A stretch of DNA of 64,000 nt, from assembly GCA_009809945.1 (NCBI GenBank), contig WTPW01001011.1, forward strand, positions 31,954 through 95,953. The letters are read 5' to 3'. Numbering within the stretch: position 1 is the first letter of the stretch; every line of letters begins with the position of its first letter. The notes under the pieces are model-generated. The model was not told the origin of the DNA. It did not search any database and saw only the letters and a list, made by a program, of their open reading frames with translations. Below, piece after piece: positions 11,701 to 22,260 of this stretch. Made by a program: the position numbers and the translations under genes. This DNA is from Gigaspora margarita (taxonomy: Eukaryota > Glomeromycota > Glomeromycetes > Diversisporales > Gigasporaceae).

Positions 11701-13026
11701 ATGCACATTTTCTTTTAAAAACTCATGAATATTTGAGTGATTTACCTCAAGCTGTAGAGAACATAGCTGTAAATAAAGATATTTTGTGTTCCCATACTAC
11801 AGAGCTTGTAGATAAGTTAGATGGTGGATGTTTCTCAGCTACAAAAAAGTTAGTACCCCATCTTGGTTCACGAAAAAATTATGTTATTCATTATCTAGAA
11901 CTTCAATACTATATAAAATTAGGTATGATAGTAGATGAGGTAATAAGAAATTCTATCTTTTGATCAAACTAACTGGCTTGCACCCTATATTGCTTTTAAT
12001 ACAGAAAAGCGACAAGGTGCTAAAAATGCTTTTAAGAAGGACTTCTTTAAGCTTATGAACAATTCTGTATATAGCAAGACTATGGAGAATGTTCGTAAAT
12101 ATCAAGATATCAAACTCATAGCTATAAATAATGAGCAAGATGAAAAGAAGTTTATTAATCAAATTCGTAAACCCTCCTTTAAGTATGCTAGACAACTTGG
12201 AAATACTTTAGTAGGAGCACATATGGGAAAGGCTAGTGTGACTCTTAACAAGCATATTATTGTCGGAGCATCAGTCTTGGGTCTTAGCAAGCTTCATATG
12301 TACCGCTTTTGGTATGAATATGTAAAAGAAAGATATAGTGATAGTGCTAAGTTAGGATATAAAGATACAGACTCATATATATTTATAGTTAAAACTGAGG
12401 ATATCTATAAGGATATGGCTGAGCGACCTGATCTTTTCGACCTTAATGACTCAAAAACAATAGGACTTTACAAAGATGAAACTCCAGATAGTGTAATTAC
12501 AGAATCTATAAATATTCGAGCCAAATCTTATCACTATGTTTTGGCAAATAAGTCTACAACATCTAAACATAAAGGAGTTAGCAAAAAGGGTATGAGTGAA
12601 ATGGCTACGGATACATATTTTCTATCTTTAGAAGGGACCTTGCTAGATGATCCAGTAGATAGATCATTATTATCAGAGCAAGAAGCTATGCGAACTGCGG
12701 CAGATCTCATGACTCTAGTATATCGAGACTGTCTCTTTGGTAATGAAGTATTCCATGCTAAGAATGTAGGTATTCGATCAAAAGACCATATATTATCTTT
12801 GGTTGAATCAGAAAAGAAGGCTTTTTGCCCTATAGATACTAAGCGTTGGATATTATCTGATAAAATAACTAGTTTGCCATATTATCATTGGCGTATACAA
12901 GCATATAAAAATTTTATATCAAATGGAATATCTCCAGAGTTGGCTGAAGAACGAGTTTTAAGGGTTAAGCTCTCAAAGAAGTATCAAAATGAATATGTAT
13001 CTCATATATCTAGAATACCTACATAA
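8790..13026 (+). pseudogene. Protein-primed family B DNA polymerase region (fossil)
   Basis: This part of the Polinton-like element keeps the hallmarks of a type-B_2 polymerase. They are an exonuclease-type DFEA, a [18 protein letters not shown] signature typical of Polinton and related viral enzymes, an NNLYGWAM motif, a KLMNNSVYSKTMENVR motif and the catalytic-core YKDTDSYIF. The N-terminal 400 residues have no recognised domain. The family copies DNA from a protein primer bound at the terminal repeats. The region is broken; it is given as one span because order and strand fit a single ancestral polymerase. Confidence 0.85.
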
Positions 13027-13079
13027 GCTAAACTAGTGATAGATAGGATGCAAAGCTTTACAGAGTTATAAATTATATA

Positions 13080-13830
13080 GTTAATATTTTTTTTCAAATA
13101 TAAATATTAATTATAGTAGTATGTGACCCACAGGTCACAATGTCATGTGACACTGCACCCTGGTGACATGGTGTCCCGCCCTGGCAATTAGAAAATTAAG
13201 ATTAATCATTTTCTGTTTTTTGAAAAAAAATCTTTCAAGTCATATTGCAAAATATATAGCGATTTTTTACTATGATGATTCTAATATGGATCGAAAGCCA
13301 AGGTTTTCAACTATGTATTCTGAAAATTTTAAATCTCTAGCGCTAAAATTCATAAAGATATAGCCTATAAAAGCTAATCAACTGTTTCACGATTTTTGAT
13401 CTACAAATTTTTGCAAATCATATTAATAATATATCTATGATCATCATAGTTAATATAGGATTAAGTAGGGTTGAAAATCATTTATATAATTATTATTATA
13501 AATGGTCGTACTATGGTTAAACTAAGATTAAACTGTGATTAAACTGTGATTGAACTGTGATTGAACTGTGATTGAACTAAGATTAAACTATTGTGAAAAT
13601 TTTTTCCGTTATTTGATATAAATCTTGTAGGATGTGTTGCACAATATCAAGCGATATTTTATTATGATAATCCTTATATGGATCGAAAACCAATGCTCTC
13701 TGCTACAACATATATAAATATCAAATCTCAAACGTTAAAATCCATAGAGATATAGTATCTCAAAGGCATGCAACCATTTTACAATTTTTTTTTGCGATTT
13801 ATAATTTTACTGACTATAATCATAATATAA
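13080..13830. other. Non-coding stretch inside the Polinton-like element
   Basis: Two diverged direct copies of about 200 bp (13195-13400 and 13600-13800, both with ATATGGATCGAAA) flank an 11-bp minisatellite of AACTGTGATTG units (13522-13588). A GTGACCCACAGGTCAC-like dyad sits near 13120-13180. No gene was recognised. Confidence 0.55.
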
Positions 13831-13927
13831 TATATTATATATTACTACTGTATCTTATGCATATAACTACTGCACCATATACTGCACTTTGTATAATATA
13901 GTANATGANCTTGAATTNAAATTTGGT

Positions 13928-13953
13928 ATTGCGAAGCAATAACCCTTCAGGTC
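13928..13953 (+). repeat. Twin-hairpin repeat 1 (26 bp)
   Basis: ATTGCGAAGCAAT forms a 5-3-5 hairpin and is followed directly by AACCCTTCAGGTC, a worn 5-3-5 hairpin. It is the first of six 26-bp repeats with this layout in the element. Confidence 0.75.
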
Positions 13954-14144
13954 TATCCCATAGGTGTAATTTATTGTTATACCTGTGAACATTTAATATT
14001 TGTTGGCCACTCAAGGCCACATTATTATAAAAACAATATTAATAATCAATTTTTTTTAAAATAAATCAATATACTAAAATTGAATTACATATTTATAATG
14101 TATAAATCATATAATCTCTAAAACTCACTATAATAAATCATAAA

Positions 14145-14795
14145 ATGGTTGATATAAACATTCATGAAACTAATTATACTGATGCTGAATGGAGTAAATA
14201 TTGTAATATATCGCAAATTCATGATAATAAAACTCCCAGTGAGTGGATAAAACAAATTTGGGAACATCTTATGTATTTCAGAAAGAATAATCTATTACCT
14301 AATGAAAGTAAAAAATATCTTGAAGCTAGGAGATTAATACGATTGCCGAATAGTGGTTCTTATACTCCTGAAATCGGAATAGCAATATGTTTCTCTTGTG
14401 ATCAGTTAGTATATACCGGACAAAGAAAAAAGAATATAGAAAATTATAACCATATAGGAATGGAAAGACATTGAAAATTTTCATGTACCAGTAATAAATA
14501 CTGTGGTGTAAGTTATGATGAATACTTACTAAAAGTTAAGAAAAAATCTATTTCAGGGTATAATTATGATAATGAGTATGCATTACACAGATATGGATTA
14601 TGGATGCAGAATGCTATCAAAAAGACCAAACATGCCAGAGAAATTGGTAAGAAAATTCAAGCATGTACAATAATACAACGTAAATTTATTGAATATTATT
14701 ATCGTTCCAATGGTCTCTGTGCTTTAGAACTTGCTCAACATTACAAATTATTATGGGTGGTTCGGGAAGAGATGCGTCAAGTTAACAATGTATAA
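14145..14795 (+). pseudogene. Unidentified ORF region of the Polinton-like element
   Basis: The open region begins MVDINIHETNYTDAEWSKYC and contains acidic, helical-looking sequence, a CFSCDQ pair of cysteines and, near its end, KIQACTIIQRKFIEYYYRSNG. This lies between the polymerase and a coiled-coil ORF. No family was recognised. By position it could be an accessory or structural gene of the element. Confidence 0.4.
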
Positions 14796-14954
14796 TGCAT
14801 CAAATATTTTATCTAATATTTAGTTATCTTATAATTATTTTTTTNATGTAATTTTATGTAATTTCATGGCTTTTTACAAAAGTTGTCTTATAGTTATTTT
14901 ATAGAATAAACTAAAGTTATCAAATTATTTTTTTATGATATTACATAGCATTTC

Positions 14955-15470
14955 ATGACTTTTCATGAAAATTATTCAAGCCTTCTTACTCAACTACCAC
15001 CTTCATTAATAAAAGCTGGATGGATTTGGCTTACAACTCGAAAAAAAAATCCATTATCAGAAAGTGAAGCAAGTAGTATTAGCCCTATTATAGAGGCATT
15101 TTTAAAACATGAAGTTGATAGATATCAAAGAAATAAAAAACCTCGATATAATCCTACAATAGAAGTAGAGACAGAGTCTCATTGTATAGTAATACCAGTT
15201 TCAAAACCCGAAAAGACAGAATTCGAAGAAGAGACAAAATCTCGAATCTCTGATTCTTCCTCTAATATAGCTCCATTATACTCTGAAGAAGAGATTAATG
15301 CTAGAATCAAAGAAGCTAAAGATAATTTGCGTCAAGAACTTATTAAATCAACTGAGAAAACCTTAAAAACTATTAAGCAACAGAAAGATATAGAATGCAA
15401 TCAAATTAAGATAGATATGGCCAATAAGAGTACAAAATTATTCGAACTTACATTAAAAAAATTAATCTGA
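14955..15470 (+). CDS. Coiled-coil protein of the Polinton-like element, unknown
   Basis: A 171-codon frame begins MTFHENYSSLLTQLPPSLIK. Residues 1-60 are mixed; residues 75-100 are acidic and serine-rich. Residues 110-165 are Lys/Glu/Ile-rich with heptad-like spacing, suggesting a coiled coil. No catalytic motif is visible. It is the last plus-strand ORF before the minus-strand gag-like block, so the two units converge near 15.5-15.9 kb. Confidence 0.45.
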   Translation: MTFHENYSSLLTQLPPSLIKAGWIWLTTRKKNPLSESEASSISPIIEAFLKHEVDRYQRNKKPRYNPTIEVETESHCIVIPVSKPEKTEFEEETKSRISDSSSNIAPLYSEEEINARIKEAKDNLRQELIKSTEKTLKTIKQQKDIECNQIKIDMANKSTKLFELTLKKLI

Positions 15471-15640
15471 GATAGTACTATATATAATCTTATTCATCAG
15501 TTAGAAGAAAAAGATGGTAAATCATATTCTAACAACGGAGTTGGTGCATAAGCACATATATCCTGAAAAAAGTGATTCATACATTTTTCCCATATAGAAA
15601 TATCTCAAAACTCAGCTTCCTCAATGCATTGGATTGTATC

Positions 15641-15666
15641 TTTACTATGTAAAGCCCCTTCGGTAC
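15641..15666 (+). repeat. Twin-hairpin repeat 2 (26 bp)
   Basis: TTTACTATGTAAA (perfect 5-3-5 stem) is followed by GCCCCTTCGGTAC (weaker 5-3-5). It lies in the convergent gap between the coiled-coil ORF and the protease-bearing block. Confidence 0.65.
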
Positions 15667-16573
15667 TAATTATTTTTTTTTGAGTGAATTAGAAATTTGA
15701 AGCTTTGCTTCCTCATTTTTATTATAAACAGAAAGTGGAATAGTAATACTTTTTCCGTTAGCTGATGCTGTAAACTTACCCTTTACTATAGGTTCCCAGC
15801 CAGCTCGATGTTACCATCTAGTACCAAGAATAAATAATGATATATCATTACCATTATTATCTTTTTCTGTTGGTAAAACTGAAAACTCATCTGAAATTGT
15901 TAAGGTACATTTCCAATACCTATAGTAACAGGTATATCAGAAAAGCTCCCAATAGAATGTTTTTTGCCTACAGCACCTGTTAGTCTATAAACCTTTTTTC
16001 TATCTATTTTTAACCCAAAATATTTTATAAAATGGTTTGCGATATTTTCAGAAATATGTGATCCATCTGAACCTGTATCGAGTAATGCATGGGGTATTTC
16101 TAAATTATATACTTTACATGAAATAGTAGCATAATTATTGGGTTCTTTTATTTGCAAAAAGTTTATTTTTAATGGATCATGCCAATTTCGATATAACTGG
16201 GCTTCTTGATATTGTTTTATAGCATAATTTAGACATGAAGTGTCCTGCTTCACAGAAGAAGGAGACCCTATCTTCTCACAATAATTGCTTGAAGTCAGAG
16301 ATACTGGCATATCGTTTTCTGAGCATGCAAGGAAAAATGGTTCTAAAATAANTTGATACTTTTTTATTATATTTTCCCATACTTTGTCTACTTCTTTATT
16401 CATATAATTTTTTGAATGATATGAATAAAATGAGTCTTTCATTTCAGAAAATAATTTACTAAGATCTGTATATATTTCAGTTAGAATTTCTTTAGNACAT
16501 TGAGAAATATATCTTGTTAAAACATATTTAACCGATTCTAAAAATATCTGATTTTNATTAATAGCTTTTTTAT

Positions 16574-16599
16574 GACTCGAAGAGTCGCTCCTATGGGGC
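16574..16599 (+). repeat. Twin-hairpin repeat 3 (26 bp)
   Basis: GACTCGAAGAGTC is a perfect 5-3-5 hairpin, followed directly by GCTCCTATGGGGC with one mismatch. The stem sequences differ from the other copies although the layout is identical. Confidence 0.7.
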
Positions 16600-16990
16600 C
16601 TAGTTTTTGGTTTCTTGGATTTCTCTTTTATAGAAGACTTAGAAACCCCACTTTTTTTTTTATATTAAAACAATTAGTTTCTCTATATTCAATCTCACTA
16701 TTTTCTTGATCACTTTCTTCTTGGCTACTTTCTTCTTGATCGCTTTTATTATTTATATATTCTTTATCATCTTCTGATTGGCTTTGGTCTATATATTCAT
16801 ATTGGGAGCTACTGATATTATTAATCTTTTTAGCTTTTTTAGATACGAAGTGTCCTGCTTCACAGACTTTAGGGCAATTCCTTTTTGTATGACCGGCTTT
16901 TCCACATATAGAACAGTATCTTTCTACTAATACTTTCTTTGATTTTGTTGATTTTTTAGCTGAAGGCTTCTTTGTATTATATAATTTTTT

Positions 16991-17016
16991 ATTGCGGAGC
17001 AATGGCTCTTCGAGCC
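16991..17016 (+). repeat. Twin-hairpin repeat 4 (26 bp)
   Basis: ATTGCGGAGCAAT is followed by GGCTCTTCGAGCC; both stems are perfect. The second stem differs from the GACCC/GGGTC form by paired changes. It lies in the gag-like block just upstream of the zinc-knuckle segment. Confidence 0.8.
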
Positions 17017-18565
17017 TTGATTGTATATTGTAATTTGCATAGCCTAATCTTTTATATAATTCTTCTTCGATAAAATTTGCTAAAGCATCTGGATTTCTAG
17101 ATGCATCATCAGAATACCCTAATCTTTGAGCTATAAAATCTAAATTGTCATATGCTTTTTTATATATAGTTAAATTTTCACTAGGTATTGTATTAGATAA
17201 AATTATAGAAACTGATAAATTGCTATTAACTCCATTATATGTAAAGGTAGAAGGTTTACGCTCAAGCCATGTGTCTTTAACAGCGTAAAGAAAGCATTTA
17301 TATTTGCAGGATTTGTTATTTTTACTCTTGTAAATAATTCATCAGGTAAATGAGTCCATAATATGGCTAATGCATCCTGGTTATTATTTGGTATCTATAA
17401 CAATAAAAGACGAATTCTGTCTTCATAGGTTTGAGGAGTATCAGTAGGGTTAAATTTTTCTTGTGCTAATCTGGATAAAGAGGCATTGCGTGATCCTATT
17501 GTTTCTTCATGATATTTATCTGTAACCAAGCTAAGAATCGTGCTGGAGTATCAATATTTGTACCTATAGAATATTCAGCTGGAACAGGTGTATATTTACC
17601 AGATATTTTAGATTTTAAAATTTTAGCTTTTACAGCATCATTAAATCCAGCAACTGCCAATGCACCTCCATATGCAAATACTTGTACTATTTTATTATAA
17701 AATTTATCAGGAGGTTCCTGACCTATATATTGGGGAATTTGAGCAATCAATGGGGATAATGAAGACATAACATCTTGTAAGGTTGCCATGTTAGCTATAT
17801 TATTCTGTAGCACAAAAACTTGTTGATTTAAATTATTAATTAATTGTTCAGAATTTTGAGCACAATTTTTCTACTTTCCCCACTTGTTGTCCAGTTGAAT
17901 ATCAGCAAGTAATAGGTCATTTTTAGAGTTTTGCACTTATTTTTCCATTTGATGTATCGATTTTTTGTAAGATTTAAGAGGTGTGTAGTAATTGCTCTAT
18001 CTGTCTTACATTCTTGTAATTGCTGATGGGTTCATCTATTTTTGAATCTTAATGCAAAGCTTTCTATAAGCAATTCTGATATTCATCTTTTTTGCGTGCG
18101 AATTGTAATTCGCCCATCAAGTTCTCTAGATTTGAATATATTATACCGTGTTCTGTGGGTCTCATAAGCCTGGTGAAGAAGATCATAGTCATTTTGAAGT
18201 GTGGCTAACTGGGTTTGTGAATCGGCAAACTGGGTCTTGGAATTGGTTAACTGGGTTTGCAAAGTTATTAGCTGGGTCTGCAAATTCGCTACTCGATTTT
18301 CTGCATTAATTGCTCGAGCATTTGCTCATGAATATATTTGTAGCACCAATCTTTCAAACCTTTCTCCGGCATCAGAAATTATATCAAGATTTTCCTTAAT
18401 ATCATCTAATGAAGGTGCTATTGTAATTGGGCTTTCAAAATATTCTCTAATGCTATTAACCTCTCGTGTAATTCTACGTTTCTGGATTGTAGCTTGATTT
18501 TCAGGTAGGGATAATCTAGTTGATCCTGGTTGTTGTGCCATATCAATAGTATCATTGGAATTTTT

Positions 18566-18591
18566 ATTGCAAAGCAATGATCCTTCAGATC
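18566..18591 (+). repeat. Twin-hairpin repeat 5 (26 bp)
   Basis: ATTGCAAAGCAAT (perfect) is followed by GATCCTTCAGATC (one mismatch). It lies within an open frame of the gag-like block. Confidence 0.8.
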
Positions 18592-18939
18592 TATACAAAA
18601 CAAGTATTTTTTTATTAAGCTTGTCAATTTTATTCTGAAAAAATGCTAACTGCTTTTCTAAATAATCTATATAATTTTCTCACTTTTCAGACTCTTTAAA
18701 TACATTTTCTAACTGTTTTATAAGATTAGAAATTTCTGATCTCAATGGGTCTAGCTCCTCATCCCGAATTGAGATTTCTTTTTCAAGATAATTAATATAA
18801 TCCTCTTTTGTAACAAGATCCTGTTGTAATTTGCAGACTCGATCTTGTATTGCTAATAAATCACTTTTAAATTGATTAATTCTACTAGATGCTATATTTT
18901 CTAGCAATGCCATCTTTTTTTAAACTAAAATAAGAAAAG

Positions 18940-20007
18940 ATGTTATCTATTCCTATTATTCATGTAGATTCTGAAAAAGCTCGTGAATTAGATATATCTA
19001 TTGCTTTGCATAAGATTTATTATCAACCTAATAGCTATCAAAGAACTGNNAAAAAATTGTNTGAAGCTTCTCTAAAGGCTGGGTTNNACTTTGTTGAGGA
19101 TGANGTATGTGNTTGGCTTNAAAAACANGCTTTATNTCAAATTCATAAGCCTCAGCCAAGATTTATTCCTAGAGCTTCATTTAATAGCATACAGATTCCT
19201 AATGAATGCCATCAAGCTGATATTCTTTATATGCTTCATGATACGATTAATAACAAAATATATAAATATTGTTTATGTATAGTTGATGTTGCTTCAAGAT
19301 TTAAGTGGGCAGTACCTTTAACAGATAAGACATCTAGTAGTGTAGCTAAAGCTTTTAAGAAAGTTTATAGTAATTCCAACTGCCCTCTTACTTGGCCTAA
19401 ATTATTAATGGTTGATCCTGGTTCAGAATTTAAATTAGACTGTAAAGAATTAATGAAAAAAGTATAATGTCAAAATTAAGATTGGCACGTCACATAGAAG
19501 CCAAGGTATTGTTGAAAGATTTAATCGTACTTTAGCTGAAAAATTATTTCGATTGCAAGATGCTTCAGATTTATTGTTGCCTATATCTAAGAGATTGAGG
19601 GCTTGGGTTAGAAATCTTTATGTAATTATTGATAATCTTAATAATTCGATAACTAGATTAATTGGCATGGCTCCTGCTAAAGCTATAAAAATAAAAAAGA
19701 TTATTTCATCATCTTCTAAATTACACAATGGACCCATGGGCTTTGATGAATCCAAGCTATTATATAATACTCCTGTAAGATATTTACTTGAACCTGGTAA
19801 GTTAGAAGGTGGATTTAAGCGTGCGACTGATATGAATTGGAGTCCTCAGATTTATCATATCAAGGAATCTTAGATACAAAAAAATCAGCTAATCTTATAT
19901 TGGCTAGAAGATAATGAAGGCAATGGACCAAAGCGGTCTTTTGTCAGAGAAGAGCTTTTAATCGTAAAGGATGTGCAATTACCTCCTCAGTGGGTACTTG
20001 CAAATTA
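18940..20007 (+). pseudogene. rve-type integrase region of the Polinton-like element (fossil)
   Basis: Signs of a retroviral-type (DDE) integrase core are QADILYMLHDTINNK followed by CLCIVDVASRFKWAVPL. Further on come a LMVDPGSEF segment and a GIVERFNRTLAEKL segment, the usual positions of the catalytic acids. The end carries a GPKRSFVREELL-like tail seen in Polinton integrases. The enzyme would insert the element through its terminal repeats. Several ambiguous bases sit near the start, and the region is broken. It reads toward the right TIR. Confidence 0.8.
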
Positions 20008-20033
20008 GTCCCAAAGGGTCATTGCTTTGCAAT
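20008..20033 (+). repeat. Twin-hairpin repeat 6 (26 bp, opposite orientation)
   Basis: GTCCCAAAGGGTC is followed by ATTGCTTTGCAAT, the reverse order of the other copies. It starts at the end of the integrase region. Confidence 0.8.
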
Positions 20034-20066
20034 AAAATTAAGAAATGATTGTAAAATGCTTCATAT

Positions 20067-20645
20067 TTAATTTTCTGATAGATATTTATCTATATTATCT
20101 ATATTATCAATTTCATTATTATTAAGGAAGTTATCAATTTCACTTCGAATTTTAGTTAAATCTTTGAAATATGGTTTTGCTAATTTATAATATAAAAGAT
20201 TAAGATCTCCAATAGCTTTTAATAGTTTGGGTTCAAATCTATACCATTGTTTATATTGCTCTTTCATCTCTATATATTTTTCTTTATTCAAAAATTTGTT
20301 TTTTGCATATTTTACTATATATTCATCTGGCTCTTCGTCATTAAATAAATTCCTATATTCCTTTTTATAACCTTGTATTAATTTTCCATTTCTAGGTTTT
20401 CCGCAATAATCTGCTACTATAACTATCTCTTTAATAGCTTTAGCAATGTCTTGTCATTTAGGCATTAATTGATTTTTAGTTGAGGATTTGACCTCATTGG
20501 TTAACTGATCGATGTTTTTATTAGTAGATAACATTTGAATATATGATATGTTTTGATTAACTAAAGTTTTGTATATGGGTGCTGGTATTCCGTTGTTTGT
20601 ATTAATATACCAGATCTTTTGTTTAAATAAAAAATAAATATTCAT
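20067..20645 (-). other. Small ORF region beginning in the right TIR
   Basis: Two minus-strand open frames lie here (63 and 74 codons). The first begins with the same 26 residues (MNIYFLFKQKIWYINTNN onward) as the inward frame at 8497-8691, because the start lies in the duplicated TIR; the two then diverge at the inner TIR edge. The second is Lys/Asp/Tyr-rich. No domain was recognised. Confidence 0.4.
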
Positions 20646-21186
20646 TTATAGAAATTTTTCAAAATGTTTATTGATTATATCGAAAAGCTGGGTAAATATA
20701 CCGAAAAGCCAGGTAAGAATATCGAAAATCCAGATAAATATATATGTGAATATATATATAACTCTGGAAAAGTCTGTGATCATGGTTGTCTACGACCTGA
20801 AGGATGCTTTGATCATTGGAAATCTAAAAAGCATATTCCATGTAAAGTTTGTAGTAAGCCTACTAGTTCTGAACCTGGATTATCTAGAAAACATGCTAAA
20901 GGGTATTATGTTATAAAATGTTTAAATAAGAAAAAATGCTTATAATAGTATCAGGTATGTTAATGTTAAGTGACGTGGAATTTATTTTTTTGTCATCATC
21001 CAATTTAGCTATATAAATAAAAAATAGATGATTCTAACTATATAAAAATTTACACCACATTTTTTATATGGGTGAGAAAAAAATAATATAGAATATAGAC
21101 TTGCAAAGCCGTGAAAATAACAAGGTGACTATTTTGGTACCCTAGGTGTAGAAAAAGTGACCCAGAACTCCTAAAAATGCCTTACT
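20567..21186. repeat. Right terminal inverted repeat of the Polinton-like element
   Basis: The 620-bp arm pairs with 7957-8575. The outermost part reads CCCAGAACTCCTAAAAATGC on the plus strand and ends CTTACT. Confidence 0.9.
20664..20945 (+). CDS. Cys/His-rich small protein encoded in right TIR
   Basis: This is the mirrored 93-codon copy of 8197-8478, again reading outward. Both copies remain open over their whole length, while the large genes between them are broken. This may simply reflect small target size. The N-terminal repeat and the Cys/His spacing are retained with several substitutions. Function is unknown. Confidence 0.55.
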   Translation: MFIDYIEKLGKYTEKPGKNIENPDKYICEYIYNSGKVCDHGCLRPEGCFDHWKSKKHIPCKVCSKPTSSEPGLSRKHAKGYYVIKCLNKKKCL

Positions 21187-21299
21187 GGTCATATTGGGTG
21201 ATTTTTCTCGTTTTTCTTGCATTTGTACGGGGTGGTATAACACTAACACTTCTGAGAAATAGTTTTTTTTGTTTTTTTTACTTCTTTACTATTTTTTTT

Positions 21300-21930
21300 A
21301 GAAAGTAGCAAATATAAGCGAATATAAGTGACTATAAGCGAATATGTGTGAATATAAGTGAAGATGAGCGAATATAAGCAAATGAAATAGTTTATTTTTT
21401 TCGTTTTCATTTTTTTTCATTATTTTTTTCGGGTTTGTTTTTTGTTTTTTGTTCTTTTTTTTTACTTATTTTTTTAATTTTATTTTATTTTATTTATTCC
21501 TTACTTCTTTCAGAACTTTGCAAGAAAATAACGTAACTATTCTAGCACTTTACAAGAACACCAATTCTAACTTCTCCAGCACTTTGCAAGAAGTAGCGAA
21601 TATGTACAAATATAAGCGAATATGGGTGAATATGGGTGAATATAAGCAAATATAATAGTTTATTTTTTTTCGTTTTCATTTTTTCGTTATTTTTTGGTTT
21701 TGTTTTTTGTTTTTTGTTTGTTTTCTTTTTTTTTACTTCAGAACTTTGCAAGAAAATAGCATAACTATTCCGGCACTTTACAAGAACACAAATTCTAACT
21801 TCTCTGGCACTTTGCAAGAAATAGCGAATATGAGTGAATATAAGTGAATATAAGTGAATATAATAGTTTGTTTTTTTGTTTTCATTTTTTTTTGTTATTT
21901 TTTTTTGGTTTCGTTCTATTTTTTTTGTCA
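21300..21930. repeat. Tandem repeat, about 230-bp unit, right of the Polinton-like element
   Basis: Units contain GCGAATATAAG runs, a T-rich block with TTTTTTCGTTTTCATTTTT, then AGAACTTTGCAAGAAAATA (21511 and 21742) and CACTTTACAAGAACAC. Related ACTTTGCAAGAAA words occur left of the element at about 7650-7690, so the array predates the insertion. Confidence 0.75.
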
Positions 21931-22147
21931 TTTTTTTTTATAATAATATATAATAAAATATGTAATATTTAAAATATAATATATAATAAATAAAAAAAAT
22001 AAAATTTTATATTAAATTGCGAAATCTTGCGAATATTGTATATTTAATTTAAAATAATTTATAATAAAAAAAATTTTATAATAAATTGCAAAAACTTGCA
22101 AAAACTTGTGAAAACCTGTAAAATGTTCAGGTGATGGGTATCAATAT

Positions 22148-22260
22148 CAGTGATGGTAAATGACTTGAAATGACCCAAATGACCCAAATGACAAATGACC
22201 AGTTATCGGGTCATTTCAAAACCCAAATGACTTGCTAGGATCATTTGAAATATATAATAA
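22148..22260. promoter_or_regulatory. Left subterminal repeat cluster of the hAT element
   Basis: At least five AAATGACC/GGTCATTT words in about 100 bp follow the terminal CAGTG. They are the likely transposase-binding sites, by analogy with other hAT elements. Confidence 0.7.

Larger units (their letters stand above)
15900..18913 (-). pseudogene. gag-like, CCHC zinc-knuckle and aspartyl-protease block (fossil)
   Basis: This minus-strand block of the Polinton-like element contains, in reading order: two coiled-coil stretches (about 18700-18913 and 18083-18283); a gag-like alpha-helical segment around 17496-17813; a zinc knuckle CSICGKAGHTKRNC near 16900 in a Lys-rich context; an acidic Ser/Glu/Asp tract; and a retropepsin-type active site LLDTGSDGSHIS near 16080. 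This order is that of retroelement gag plus protease. No reverse transcriptase, RNase H or LTR was found, and the block lies wholly between the element's own genes, so it is treated as part of the element. It is broken in several places. Confidence 0.65.
7957..21186. mobile_element. Polinton/Maverick-like element (fossil, broken)
   Basis: The element is 13.2 kb and starts AGTAGGGC and ends in CTTACT, with inverted repeats of about 620 bp. Parts from left to right are: outward Cys/His-rich ORF in the left repeat; protein-primed family B DNA polymerase region (+); unknown ORFs (+); gag-like, CCHC and aspartyl-protease block (-); rve-type integrase region (+); small ORF region (-); and the mirrored Cys/His ORF in the right repeat. 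Polymerase plus rve integrase plus long TIRs is the Polinton signature. No packaging ATPase, adenovirus-type protease or double-jelly-roll capsid was recognised. It is broken, with roughly ten interruptions overall. The two TIRs look about 97% alike by eye, so the insertion is fairly young. A 6-bp duplication is not clean; only GGTC is shared at the borders. Confidence 0.85.
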
